Assembly (NCBI GenBank): GCA_016713735.1
Contig: JADJOP010000034.1
Span: 186,001 to 250,000 of the forward strand
Direction of reading: 5' to 3'
Source: Bryobacterales bacterium
GTDB taxonomy: Bacteria; Acidobacteriota; Terriglobia; Bryobacterales; Bryobacteraceae
Length of the DNA stretch: 64,000 nt
Positions 7,584 through 15,705 of the stretch are shown piece by piece. Each line of letters starts with the position of its first letter. Positions within the stretch are counted from its first letter, which is position 1. The notes below the pieces were generated by a model that had not been told where the DNA came from, made no database searches, and was given only the letters and a program-made list of their open reading frames with translations. The translations under genes were made by a program, and so were the position numbers.

Positions 7584-9662
7584 ATGGGCAAAAAACTTGT
7601 TGTGGTTGCGGCGTTGCTGTTGGCATTAGCGTGCGGGAAGAAGGCGGATGGTCCGAAGACGGTGGAAGAGGCGCTGAGGACGATCCAGGTGGATGGGGAT
7701 TTCGAGGTTCAGTTGTTTGCCGCCGAGCCGATGGTGGTGGATCCGGTGGAGGTGGTGTTTGACGAGCGGGGGCGGGCGTATGTGGCCGATATGCTCGATT
7801 TGCCGTGGGATCCGCCGAAGGGGAAGAAGGCGCGGTCGCGGATTGTGATGCTCGAAGATACCAATGGCGACGGGCGGGCGGACAAGTCGACGGTGTTTGC
7901 CGAGAATGTGCTGCAGGTGAGCGGGCTGATGGTGTGGAAGGGCGGGCTGATTGTGCCGTCGGCGCCGGAGATTTTGTACTTCAAAGACACCAATGGTGAT
8001 GGGAAGGCGGATGTGCGCGAGGTGTGGTTTACGGGGTTCTTCCAGGGCAACCCGGAGGCACAGATTACGAACCCGCGGCTGGGGTTGGACAACTGGATCT
8101 ACTTCAACAACACGGGGAATGCGGGGCGGGTGACGTCGCCGAAGCATCCGGAGATGAAGCCGCTGGAGGTGCGCGGGGCGGACTTCCGCTACAACCCGGT
8201 GAAGGGGATTGCCGAGACGGCGGCGGGGGCGGGGCAGTATGGCTCGACGTTTGACGATTGGAACAACCGGTTCATCAGCCAGAACACGACGCATCTGCGG
8301 CATGTGGTGATGCCGATGCATTACCTGGCGCGGGCGCCGAACCTGGAGGTGCGCGATGTGAACCAGGATCCGTATGGGAAGCGGGAGCGGCTGATGTGGC
8401 CGCTCACTAAGCCGCAGGAGTGGCGCGTGAAGCGGAGCGAGATGCGGCAGAAGCGTTATGACGAGAACAAGACGGGGCGGGTGGAGCATGCGGCGGGGCA
8501 CATTACGGGGGCGACGGGGAGCACGGTGTACCGGGGCGACGCGTGGCCACGGGAGTACAACGGCAACATCTTTACGGCCGATGTGAGCGGGAACCTGGTG
8601 AGGCGCGATCTGGTGGAGCCGGATGGGGTGTCGTTCGCGGCCAAACCGGCGTATGAGGGGCGGGAGTTTCTGGCGTCGACCGACCAATGGTTCCGGCCGA
8701 CGAATTTCGCCAATGCGCCGGACGGGCATTTGTACATGACGGACATGTACCGGGAGATTATCGAGACGCCGCTGTCGATTCCGGAGGAGTTGAAGAAGGG
8801 GCTGGATTTCTATTCGGGCGATGACAAGGGGCGGATTTATAGGCTGGTGTCGAAGCGGTCGACGGTGAAGCGCGGGTTGAAGATGGCGCTGGATGAGGCG
8901 TCGACGGGGGACCTGGTGAAGATGCTGGAGCATGCCAACGGGTGGCATGTGGAGACGGCGCGGCGGCTGTTGCTGGAGCGGCAGGATAAGTCGGCCGTGG
9001 AGCTGCTGCGGAGGCTGGGGACGGCGCGGGCGTTGTGGGTGCTGGAAGGTTTGGGTGCGCTGACGGAAGCCGATGTCGTGACGGCGCTGAAGAGCACAGA
9101 TGGGCGGTTGCGGGAGCAGGCGGTGCGGATGTCGGAATCGCTGCCGGCGACGGCGAGCCTGGAGCGGTTGTTGACGCCGCTGGCGGCGGATGCGGAGATT
9201 CGCGTGCGGTTCCAGACGGCGCTGACGTTGGGACGGTTTGCGCAGAGCGCGGCGGCGCGGGCGGCTCTGGTGAAGATTGCGCAGACGGATGCGGCGCACG
9301 ATTGGGTTCGGACGGCGGTGATGCTGAGCGGGGCGGAGGCTCCGGTGGAGCTGTTGCGGCAGACGCAGAAGCTGCATGTGGATTTTGAGAAGCGGCTGTC
9401 GCGGCTGATTGGGGTGCGGCAGAAGCCGTGGGAGATCGCGGCGATTTTGCCGTTGCTAGGCGAGGAGGGGTTGGAGGCGCTGGGGCGAGGGCTGGAGTTG
9501 TCAGGGGCGCGGGGGTTGAAGGTGGCCGGGGCGGAGCGGTTGGGCGAGAAGGGCTGGAAGCTGGCACGGTATCTGGCGATGCCGGGGTTGATGGCGTCGG
9601 CGGAGAAGCTGGCGCAGGATGCGACGATTGATCCGGCGCGGCGGGCGCTGGCGGTTTACTAA
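7584..9662 (+). CDS. PVC-type membrane-bound (glucose/sorbosone-like) dehydrogenase lipoprotein, C-terminally truncated
   Basis: 692 residues. A lipoprotein signal ends in LALAC (Cys at about 17). A six-bladed beta-propeller follows (AAEPMVVDPVEVVFDERGRAYVA, then DTNGDGRADKSTVF and DTNGDGKADVREVW, calcium-type loops), then HEAT-like helices from about residue 440. The intact family continues with more HEAT repeats and a C-terminal cytochrome c domain. Here a TAA at 9660-9662 belongs to a 73-bp palindromic insert, and recognisable but decayed downstream homology follows. The likely role was periplasmic sugar oxidation feeding electrons to a cytochrome. A GGAGGGG ribosome-binding site lies just before the ATG. 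Without its cytochrome domain activity is doubtful. Confidence 0.75.
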   Translation: MGKKLVVVAALLLALACGKKADGPKTVEEALRTIQVDGDFEVQLFAAEPMVVDPVEVVFDERGRAYVADMLDLPWDPPKGKKARSRIVMLEDTNGDGRADKSTVFAENVLQVSGLMVWKGGLIVPSAPEILYFKDTNGDGKADVREVWFTGFFQGNPEAQITNPRLGLDNWIYFNNTGNAGRVTSPKHPEMKPLEVRGADFRYNPVKGIAETAAGAGQYGSTFDDWNNRFISQNTTHLRHVVMPMHYLARAPNLEVRDVNQDPYGKRERLMWPLTKPQEWRVKRSEMRQKRYDENKTGRVEHAAGHITGATGSTVYRGDAWPREYNGNIFTADVSGNLVRRDLVEPDGVSFAAKPAYEGREFLASTDQWFRPTNFANAPDGHLYMTDMYREIIETPLSIPEELKKGLDFYSGDDKGRIYRLVSKRSTVKRGLKMALDEASTGDLVKMLEHANGWHVETARRLLLERQDKSAVELLRRLGTARALWVLEGLGALTEADVVTALKSTDGRLREQAVRMSESLPATASLERLLTPLAADAEIRVRFQTALTLGRFAQSAAARAALVKIAQTDAAHDWVRTAVMLSGAEAPVELLRQTQKLHVDFEKRLSRLIGVRQKPWEIAAILPLLGEEGLEALGRGLELSGARGLKVAGAERLGEKGWKLARYLAMPGLMASAEKLAQDATIDPARRALAVY

Positions 9663-9732
9663 CATTACCTTGAAACTCTGCGCAGGGACATATCTTAACG
9701 AGCGAGTAGCCTGCGCGGGGGACGTAATGTTA
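9660..9732. repeat. 73-bp palindromic insert (MITE-like) ending the dehydrogenase frame
   Basis: The termini are perfect 9-bp inverted repeats, TAACATTAC (9660-9668) and GTAATGTTA (9724-9732). A second, inner pair GCGCAGG (9680-9686) and CCTGCGC (9710-9716) allows a longer hairpin. The segment has clearly lower GC than its flanks. Removing about 74 bp restores the dehydrogenase homology across the junction. I see no convincing target-site duplication and no second copy in the window. Confidence 0.5.
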
Positions 9733-10229
9733 TGCGGCGGTAGCGCTGGAGAGAGCGTCGTGGAAGGACGGCGGCCGGCGAAGTGTGCGAGTGCAGGGGG
9801 CGGCGATCGACACGGGTGGCTCACCTTGGAGGGATGCGGGGTTCTCCGGGTGAGTGCTGCGGCATTGGGGCGGCAGTCTGCCGCCCGGAGGAAGGACGCG
9901 GGCGATTGCGGCGCTGCTGCAGCAGACGGCGCGGGTTCCGGCGCTGCTCGATGCGATTGAGCAGGGCGCGGTGGAGGCGGCGGTGATCGAGGTGGGGGCG
10001 CGGAACCGGCTGTTGGAGGAGACCGTAATCCGGCGGGGTGGCGCAGCGGGCAAAAGCCTGTTGAACTCGGGGCGACCGGGCGAAGGGGGGAGTGGGGGGG
10101 AGTTCGTACCGTGAGCGTGGTGAGGATGGGGGAAGGTGGCGCGTGGGAAAGGAGGTGTCTGAAGATGCCTGGGGCGGGTCGGTGTCACCCGCGCGTCGGC
10201 AGCAGGGGCGGGCGCGTGACGGCGGATCT
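9733..10229 (+). pseudogene. Decayed C-terminus of the PVC-type dehydrogenase (HEAT repeats plus cytochrome c remnant)
   Basis: No intact gene lies here. In one frame (9734-10114, broken by an in-frame TGA at 9851-9853) the text resembles the missing HEAT region: SVRVQGAAID, LPPGGRTRAIAALLQQT and PALLDAIEQGAVEAAVIE. Farther on, in shifted frames, come ARGK and ERRCLK...GAG...HPRVG...VTADL, which resemble the RCxxCHGxGGVGxxVGPDL region of a cytochrome c domain with a broken CxxCH. The order matches the intact family, so this is the gene's own 3' end after the insertion, carrying at least two frameshifts and one stop. Confidence 0.6.
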
Positions 10230-10246
10230 GGGGGGGGGGGGGGGGG
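10230..10246 (+). repeat. Homopolymer of 17 G
   Basis: A run of 17 consecutive G lies exactly where the cytochrome-like remnant ends and the beta-propeller remnant begins. Such runs are slippage-prone in replication and in sequencing, so the true length and the reading frame across it are uncertain. Confidence 0.9.
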
Positions 10247-11031
10247 CACGTCGTCGGTGCAGATGGACACGGGGCCGCAGATATCGCCGGATGGGGAGTG
10301 GGTGGCGTGGCGGAGTTCGACGAGCGGGACGGATGGTTTGGGTGGCGCGAGGGGATGGGAGCGAGGCGCGGCGGTTGACGCGGATGAACGGGCCGATTAC
10401 GGGGAGCGCGCGGTGGTCGCCGGACGGGCAGAGGATCGTGTTTGAATCGCGGCCGGCGGGGAATGCGGATCTGTTCGTGATGGAGGCGCGGGGCGGGGCG
10501 ATGCGGCCGTTGACGTCGGAGAGGTCGAACGAGGTGTTGCCGAGCTATTCGCGGGATGGGCGGTGGATCTACTTTTCGACGGACCGGGCGGGGGTGTGGG
10601 AGGTATGGCGGATGGGGGTGGAGGGCGGCGAGGCGGTGCGGGTGGCCGGGGCGGGGGCGTTCGCGGCGATGGAATCAGTGGACGGGAAGTGGGTGTACTA
10701 CACGCGGCAGGGGGGCGGAAGGATCTGGCGGGTGCCGGTGGCGGGCGGGGCTGAGGAGTTGATGACGGATGAGCTGACGGGACGATTGTGGGGGCAGTGG
10801 GCGTTGTCGGGGAAGGGGCTGTTCTACGCGGTGTTTGATATGGCGCGGGGGCGGCGGGCGATCCGGCGGTTGGACTTGGCGACGCGCGCGGTGACGGATG
10901 TGATGGAACTGAAGAAACTGCCGGTGCAGTATGACAGCGGGATGAGCGTGGCGGCGGATGAGAGCTGGCTGGCGTGGTCGCAGTTGGATACGGCGGGGAG
11001 CATTGTGTACGTGGTGGATGGCTTTCGCTGA
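10247..11031 (+). pseudogene. PD40/TolB-type beta-propeller remnant, 5'-deleted and frameshifted
   Basis: The frame from about 10260 reads MDTGPQISPDGEWVAWRSS. At about 10330-10340 the homology moves to another frame, which continues VWVARGDGSEARRLT, then RWSPDGQRIVFESR, SYSRDGRWIYFSTDRAG and further WD/PD40 blades to a stop at 11031. In Acidobacteria such propellers usually form the C-terminal half of winged-helix regulators or stand behind a signal peptide; neither is present. The first half is missing and the segment abuts the dehydrogenase remnant at the G-run. I read it as the tail of a second gene fused by deletion. Expression of a 306-codon fusion from 10111 is formally possible but unlikely to be functional. 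Confidence 0.6.
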
Positions 11032-11087
11032 GGGGCGGCGGTGGTGTGGGCGGCAGTTTGACAGTTCGCTAAACTGGAAGGACTCCC

Positions 11088-12563
11088 ATGTCTTCGACCG
11101 AACTGCTGGTGCCCGCCGACGTGTTTGCCACGTATGAGCCTGTGATTGGCCTTGAGGTGCACGTGCAACTGGGCACCAACACCAAGATTTATTGCGGGTG
11201 TCCGACGGGCTTTGGCGCGCCGCCGAACACGAACGTGTGTCCGGTGTGCCTGGGGATGCCGGGGGCGCTGCCGGTGTTGAACCGGAGCGTGGTGGAGTAT
11301 GCGGTGAAGGCGGGGTTGGCGCTGAACTGCACGGTGCGCAATGAGTCGATTTTCGCGCGCAAGAACTACTTTTATCCGGACCTGCCGAAGGGCTACCAGA
11401 TTTCGCAGTATGACCGGCCGGTGGCTGAGCACGGGTTCATCGACATCTTTGTGAACGAGACGCACAAGCGCATCGGCGTGACGCGGGCGCACCTGGAAGA
11501 CGACGCCGGCAAGAGCATTCACGACGGGTATCGCGATTCGGACCTGTATACCTATGTGGATTTGAACCGCACGGGGACGCCGCTGATTGAGATCGTCTCC
11601 GAGCCGGACATTCGCAATTCGGATGAGGCCTATGCGTATTTGACGGAGCTGAAGCAGCTGATGCAGTTTATCGGCGTGTCCGAGTGCGATATGGAGAAGG
11701 GCCAACTGCGCTGCGACGCCAATGTGAGCGTGCGCAAGCGGGGGGCGGAGAAGTTTGGCACGAAGGCGGAGGTGAAGAACGTCAACTCGTTCCGCTTTGT
11801 GAAGCTGGCGCTGGATTATGAGATTCAGCGGCAGATTGCGCTGATTGAGTCGGGCGGCAAGGTGGTGCAGGAGACGCGGCTGTACAACCCGGACACGGGC
11901 GAGACGTATTCGATGCGGTCGAAGGAAGCGGCGCATGATTACCGCTACTTCCCGGAGCCGGATTTGTTGCCGCTGCGGATTTCCGACAAGTGGTTGGGGG
12001 AGATCCGGTCGACGATGCCGGAGCTGCCGCCGGCCAAGCGGGCGCGGTTTGTGGAGCAGTATGGGATTCGCGAGTATGACGCGCAGGTGCTGACGCTGAC
12101 GCGGGAGATGAGCGAGTATTTCGAGAAGGCGGCCGAGGTATCGGGCGATGCGCGGACGGCGGCGAACTGGGTGATGGGCGACCTGGCGGGGGCGTTGAAG
12201 GCCGAGGGCAAGGAGATCACGGAGTCGCCGGTGACGGCCGAGAGGCTGGGTGAGCTGGTGGCGTTGATCAAGAAGGGCGAGATCTCGGGCAAGCTGGCCA
12301 AGGAGATCTTCCCGAAGATGTGGTCGACGGGCGATGGCGCGGCGGCGATTATGGACCGCGAGGGGTTGCGGCAGATTTCGGACACGAGCGCGCTGGATAC
12401 GATCATTGATGAGGTGTTGGCGAAGAACCCGGCGCAGGTGGAGCAGTATAAAGGCGGCAAGACGACGGTGATCGGGTTCCTGGTGGGGCAGGTGATGAAG
12501 GCGTCGCGCGGGCAGGCCAATCCGCAGATGGTGAATGAGCTGTTGAAGAAGAAGCTGGACTAG
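11088..12563 (+). CDS. gatB: Aspartyl/glutamyl-tRNA(Asn/Gln) amidotransferase subunit B
   Basis: 491 residues, full family length. With GatC and GatA it converts Glu-tRNA(Gln) to Gln-tRNA(Gln) and Asp-tRNA(Asn) to Asn-tRNA(Asn) in the cytosol, acting as kinase and tRNA-binding subunit. The N-terminus YEPVIGLEVHVQL, the zinc-type cysteines (CGCP...CPVCLGMPG), the HLEDDAGKS region and DLNRTGTPLIEIVSEPD are canonical; the GatB/YqeY helical tail occupies the last 150 residues. The start ATG has GGAAGGA upstream, and a TAAACT box sits at 11070-11075. gatA and gatC are not adjacent, so the complex genes are dispersed. It is intact and marks the return to normal coding sequence after the decayed region. 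Confidence 0.97.
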   Translation: MSSTELLVPADVFATYEPVIGLEVHVQLGTNTKIYCGCPTGFGAPPNTNVCPVCLGMPGALPVLNRSVVEYAVKAGLALNCTVRNESIFARKNYFYPDLPKGYQISQYDRPVAEHGFIDIFVNETHKRIGVTRAHLEDDAGKSIHDGYRDSDLYTYVDLNRTGTPLIEIVSEPDIRNSDEAYAYLTELKQLMQFIGVSECDMEKGQLRCDANVSVRKRGAEKFGTKAEVKNVNSFRFVKLALDYEIQRQIALIESGGKVVQETRLYNPDTGETYSMRSKEAAHDYRYFPEPDLLPLRISDKWLGEIRSTMPELPPAKRARFVEQYGIREYDAQVLTLTREMSEYFEKAAEVSGDARTAANWVMGDLAGALKAEGKEITESPVTAERLGELVALIKKGEISGKLAKEIFPKMWSTGDGAAAIMDREGLRQISDTSALDTIIDEVLAKNPAQVEQYKGGKTTVIGFLVGQVMKASRGQANPQMVNELLKKKLD

Positions 12564-12658
12564 TACCTGGGCGGGGCGGTTTCAGGCCCGAATGGGGGGC
12601 TGTTCCGGAACCGGTGGCCTATCCTCAAGCGCGCGGGTGATGTCTACGCTGGGCGTGG

Positions 12659-12748
12659 ATGCACCTGACGAATCCGTTTTACAAGCTGGGGGTGGCGCTC
12701 ATTCTGCTGAGCCTGTTTGTGCTGCCGGTGGTGCGGGGCACACTGTAA
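12659..12748 (+). CDS. Small hydrophobic membrane peptide (29 residues)
   Basis: ATG at 12659 and TAA at 12746-12748 frame a 29-residue peptide: a short N-terminus (MHLTNPFYK), a continuous hydrophobic stretch LGVALILLSLFVLPVV and a basic end (RGTL). This is one transmembrane helix. A TACGCT box at 12645-12650 lies 8 nt before the ATG, the same spacing seen at other gene starts here, so it may be translated from a leaderless mRNA. It sits alone between gatB and the cupin gene in a 212-bp gap that otherwise holds nothing I recognise. I know no family for it; being real rests on hydrophobicity and promoter position only. Confidence 0.4.
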   Translation: MHLTNPFYKLGVALILLSLFVLPVVRGTL

Positions 12749-12775
12749 GGGGCCTGGGTGTGATCGAATGGCTGC

Positions 12776-13111
12776 ATGGAACAGCCGTTTGTGTATTTGA
12801 AGAACCTGGCGTCGGAGGCACAGGTTCCCCCCGATGGGATTCTGAGCCGGACGCTGCAGAACGATGAGCGGACGAAGGTGATTCTGTTCGGTTTTGCGCC
12901 GGGGCAGGAGCTGTCGGCTCACCACGCGCCGTTTCCGGCGATGGTGCAGTTTGTGGAAGGGGAAGCGACGCTGCGGTTGGGGAATGAAGAGATGGAAGCG
13001 GTGGCGGGGACGTTTGCCTATATGAGTCCCAACCTGGAGCATGGCATCAAGGCCAAGACGAAGGTGGTGATGCTGCTGACGCTGGTGAAGGGCGCGGCGG
13101 CGGCGGGGTGA
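12776..13111 (+). CDS. Small cupin-domain protein
   Basis: 111 residues forming one cupin_2 barrel. Motif 1 is represented by GQELSAHHAPFPAMVQFVEGEA (His pair and Glu in the usual positions) and motif 2 by MSPNLEHGIKAKT (His). Such single-domain cupins bind a divalent metal and act as sugar-compound isomerases, dioxygenase-like enzymes or ligand-binding proteins; the substrate cannot be told. A TCGAAT sequence 6 nt before the ATG is a weak -10 candidate. It ends 11 bp before the convergent DNA-binding protein gene. The family is confident and the role unknown. Confidence 0.8.
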   Translation: MEQPFVYLKNLASEAQVPPDGILSRTLQNDERTKVILFGFAPGQELSAHHAPFPAMVQFVEGEATLRLGNEEMEAVAGTFAYMSPNLEHGIKAKTKVVMLLTLVKGAAAAG

Positions 13112-13121
13112 GGGGCGCCGC

Positions 13122-13484
13122 TCAGGCGGTGGCGCGGAGCATGGGGGGCTCGACGGTGAAGGCTTTCGGTTCGCGCCAGGGCTGGAAGCGGTAGCCGACG
13201 CCGAAGATGGTCTCGATGTACTGTTCGCCGTAGTCGCCGAGTTTGCGGCGGAGGCGGCGGATGTGGACGTCGAGGGTGCGGGTGCGGATGTCGGGACCAT
13301 AGCCCCAGACGTTGCGCAGGAGGACACCGCGCGGCACGATTTCCCCGGCGTTGGCCGTGAGGGTGGACAACAGCTCATATTCCTTGCGGGTGAGCGTGAT
13401 GGCGCGGCGGTCGACCCAGAGTTTGGCGAGGGCGAAATCGACAACGCAGTGGGGATCCTGGTAGAGGCTGGTGGACATCATCAT
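13122..13484 (-). CDS. Orphan OmpR/PhoB-type winged-helix DNA-binding protein (no receiver domain)
   Basis: 120 residues, essentially a Trans_reg_C effector domain: LTRKEYELLSTLTANAGEIV, then RTRTLDVHIRRLRRKLGD (recognition helix) and IETIFGVGYRF (wing). Normal response regulators have about 110 additional N-terminal residues with the phospho-accepting Asp; none precede here, since the frame begins with three ATG codons right at the intergenic region. It therefore cannot be phosphorylated in the classical way and may bind constitutively or need a partner. The divergent intergenic region (13485-13578) contains a 7-4-7 direct repeat suited to this fold, next to the S9 peptidase promoter. Confidence 0.85.
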   Translation of the reverse strand: MMMSTSLYQDPHCVVDFALAKLWVDRRAITLTRKEYELLSTLTANAGEIVPRGVLLRNVWGYGPDIRTRTLDVHIRRLRRKLGDYGEQYIETIFGVGYRFQPWREPKAFTVEPPMLRATA

Positions 13485-13530
13485 GGCAATTCCGATGGTA
13501 AGGCGTGTTGCGACAAAGGTCGTTCGGAAG

Positions 13531-13548
13531 TTGTGAAAGATTTGTAAA
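13531..13548 (+). promoter_or_regulatory. Direct-repeat operator candidate (PHO-box-like 7-4-7 geometry)
   Basis: TTGTGAA (13531-13537) and TTGTAAA (13542-13548) are separated by 4 bp, an 11-bp period as in OmpR/PhoB-family sites. It overlaps the -35 position of the S9 peptidase promoter and lies 47 bp from the start of the orphan OmpR-type gene. Confidence 0.4.
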
Positions 13549-13566
13549 AAGCGCGGGGGTGTGCCC

Positions 13567-13572
13567 TATACT
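13567..13572 (+). promoter_or_regulatory. -10 box, leaderless S9 peptidase transcript
   Basis: TATACT at 13567-13572 lies 6 nt before the ATG at 13579, which would place the transcription start at or next to the A of the start codon. TTGTAA at 13542-13547 is a possible -35 at 19 bp. Confidence 0.55.
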
Positions 13573-13578
13573 TTGCAA

Positions 13579-15693
13579 ATGAACGCTTGCAGGCTGCTTC
13601 GGGTGGTGTTAGGGGTCGTTCCGATCGCTCTGCTTTCGGGGCAATCGGTGGTGATGCCCACGGACTTGCACCGCATCAGGAGCATTACAGGGTTGGAGGT
13701 GACGGCGGACGGGAGGAAGGCGGTGTTCCTGGTTCGCTCGATTGAGAAAGAGGAGTATCGGAACCGAATCTATTCTGTTGGCCTTGCGCCGGGGGCAGTG
13801 CCGGTGGAGTTGACGCGGGGGGACCGGAACGATGCGAGCCCGTCGATCAGTCCGGATGGGGAGTGGATGGCGTTTTTGCGGCGCGATCCGGCTCCAAAGG
13901 GGCGAATGCAGGCGTGGGTGATGCCGCTGGCGATGCCGGGTGAACCGCGGATGGTGACGGAGCTGGAGTACGGCGTGGCGGAGCTCAAGTGGCGGCCGGA
14001 TTCGAAGGCGCTGCTGGTGTCGTCGAACCTGCCGCTGTCAAAGATTGAGGGCAAGCCGCCGTTTCCGGCGGAGCGCGCGGGGCGGGATTGGAAGGATGTG
14101 CCGGAGGGGACGAAGGCCAATGCGGATGGGACGCTGGCTGAGCTGCGGGCGTGGCTGGAGGCGAATGCGGCGAAGGACAATCCGTTTGTCATTCACCGGC
14201 TGAGCTTTCAGGATGAGGAGTCGCTGCGGCGGGAGATGACGATTGCGAACCTCTATACGGTGGAGTTGGAATCGGGGACGGTGAAGGCGCTGGGGCATGG
14301 CTTTGAGCCGCGGTTGCAGTTCACGTATTCGCCGGATGGGAAGAAGATTGCGTATAGCTCGCTGCCGGATTTCAGCGTGCATCCGGACCGCTTTGGCTCG
14401 ATTCCGTCGCAGCGCAGCGCGGTGTTTGAGATGGCCGCCGATGGCAGCGGTCGGCGGGCGGTGTGGACCGGAAATGTGAATGCCTCGCGGCCACGGTATT
14501 CGGCGGACGGGCGTTTTCTGTATGTGCTGTCGAGGAACCTGGAGCGGGCGTATGGTTCGCAGACGCAACTGGTGAGAATTCCGCTTCGGGGGGGAGAGGC
14601 GGCGGTGGGGAAATGGCCGTCGAGCGTGGGGGGCTTTGTGCCGCTGGCCGATGGCTCGGCGCTGATTGGCGGGCCGTGGCAGGGCGGGTTTCCGGTGCTC
14701 CGCGAGCAGTTTGATGGGAGCGCGCCGAAGGCGGTGATCGAAGCGCCGGCGGGGGTGCAGGCGTTTGAGGGCGGCGGCGGGCGGCTGGTGTATGCGCTGA
14801 CGTCGCCGGAGAACCCGAGCGAGTTGTATGTGCGCGAGGCGAATGGGCAGACGCGGCGGCTGACGGAGTTGAACACGGGCTGGCTGAAGGGCAAGACGCT
14901 GGCGAAGCAGGAAGAGCATTGGATCACACGGCCGGATGGGACGCGGGTGCAGATGTGGATCATGCGGCCGGTAGGGTTTCGGGCGGGGGTGAAGTCGCCA
15001 TGGGTGCTGGATATGCACGGCGGTCCGGCGGCGATGTGGGGGCCGGGAGAGGCGTCGATGTGGCACGAGTTCCAACTGTTTTGTGCGCGCGGGTATGGGG
15101 TGGTGTATGCGAATCCGCGAGGGTCGGGGGGGTATGGGGAGGAGTTTCAGCGGGCGAATTTCCGGGATTGGGGGACGGGGCCGGCGGGGGATGTGCTGGC
15201 GGCGCTGGACGAAGCGCGGAAGCTGATTCCGGAGATCGACGGCGAGCGGTTGTTTCTGACGGGCGGATCGTATGCGGGCTATTTAACGGCGTGGATTGTG
15301 GGGCATGACCAGCGGTTCCGGGCGGCCGCGGCGCAGCGGGGGGTGTATGACCTGCGCACGTTTTATGGCGAGGGCAATGCGTACCGGCTGGCGCCGGAGG
15401 CGATGGGCGGGTTGTTCTGGGAGGCTGAGGCGCGGGCGGTGTATGAGCGGGAGTCGCCGATCAGCTATGTGGAAAAGATCCGGACGCCGCTGCTGATTCT
15501 GCATGGGTCGGCGGATTTGCGGACGGGGGTGACGCAGAGCGAGATGCTGTTCCGGGCGTTGAAGGCGCTGGGGCGGGAGGTGGAGTATGTGCGGTATCCG
15601 GGCGTGGGGCACGAGTTGACGCGGAGTGGTCCGCCTGTGCCGAGGCTGGATCACGCGATGCGGATCGTGGAGTTTTTTGAGCGGTGGCGGTGA
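13579..15693 (+). CDS. Prolyl-oligopeptidase-family (S9) secreted serine peptidase
   Basis: 704 residues from the ATG at 13579, chosen because it gives a signal peptide (basic start, hydrophobic run to about residue 25) and has a TATACT box 6 nt upstream; the GTG at 13561 lies inside the promoter. Residues about 30-430 form a beta-propeller with repeated SPDGEW and SADGRFLY-type blades. The C-terminal alpha/beta-hydrolase domain has Ser564 in GGSYAGY, Asp646 in HGSADLRTG and His678 in YPGVGHE, a complete triad. It resembles acylaminoacyl-peptidases/dipeptidyl peptidases that trim short peptides in the periplasm. It is convergent with trkH and divergent from the orphan OmpR-type gene. Confidence 0.92.
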   Translation: MNACRLLRVVLGVVPIALLSGQSVVMPTDLHRIRSITGLEVTADGRKAVFLVRSIEKEEYRNRIYSVGLAPGAVPVELTRGDRNDASPSISPDGEWMAFLRRDPAPKGRMQAWVMPLAMPGEPRMVTELEYGVAELKWRPDSKALLVSSNLPLSKIEGKPPFPAERAGRDWKDVPEGTKANADGTLAELRAWLEANAAKDNPFVIHRLSFQDEESLRREMTIANLYTVELESGTVKALGHGFEPRLQFTYSPDGKKIAYSSLPDFSVHPDRFGSIPSQRSAVFEMAADGSGRRAVWTGNVNASRPRYSADGRFLYVLSRNLERAYGSQTQLVRIPLRGGEAAVGKWPSSVGGFVPLADGSALIGGPWQGGFPVLREQFDGSAPKAVIEAPAGVQAFEGGGGRLVYALTSPENPSELYVREANGQTRRLTELNTGWLKGKTLAKQEEHWITRPDGTRVQMWIMRPVGFRAGVKSPWVLDMHGGPAAMWGPGEASMWHEFQLFCARGYGVVYANPRGSGGYGEEFQRANFRDWGTGPAGDVLAALDEARKLIPEIDGERLFLTGGSYAGYLTAWIVGHDQRFRAAAAQRGVYDLRTFYGEGNAYRLAPEAMGGLFWEAEARAVYERESPISYVEKIRTPLLILHGSADLRTGVTQSEMLFRALKALGREVEYVRYPGVGHELTRSGPPVPRLDHAMRIVEFFERWR

Positions 15694-15705
15694 GGGGGAG
15701 CGGCG

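Noticed and set aside
7517..7591. Upstream start (7591) for the MgtE-N/CBS protein
   Set aside because: It would overlap the divergent dehydrogenase start at 7584, and the added 25 residues show no domain; the ATG at 7516 begins right at the conserved PRC-like region.
11058..11063. Perfect TTGACA before gatB
   Set aside because: No -10 box lies 16-18 bp downstream before the coding region; the only -10-like box (TAAACT at 11070) is far too close.
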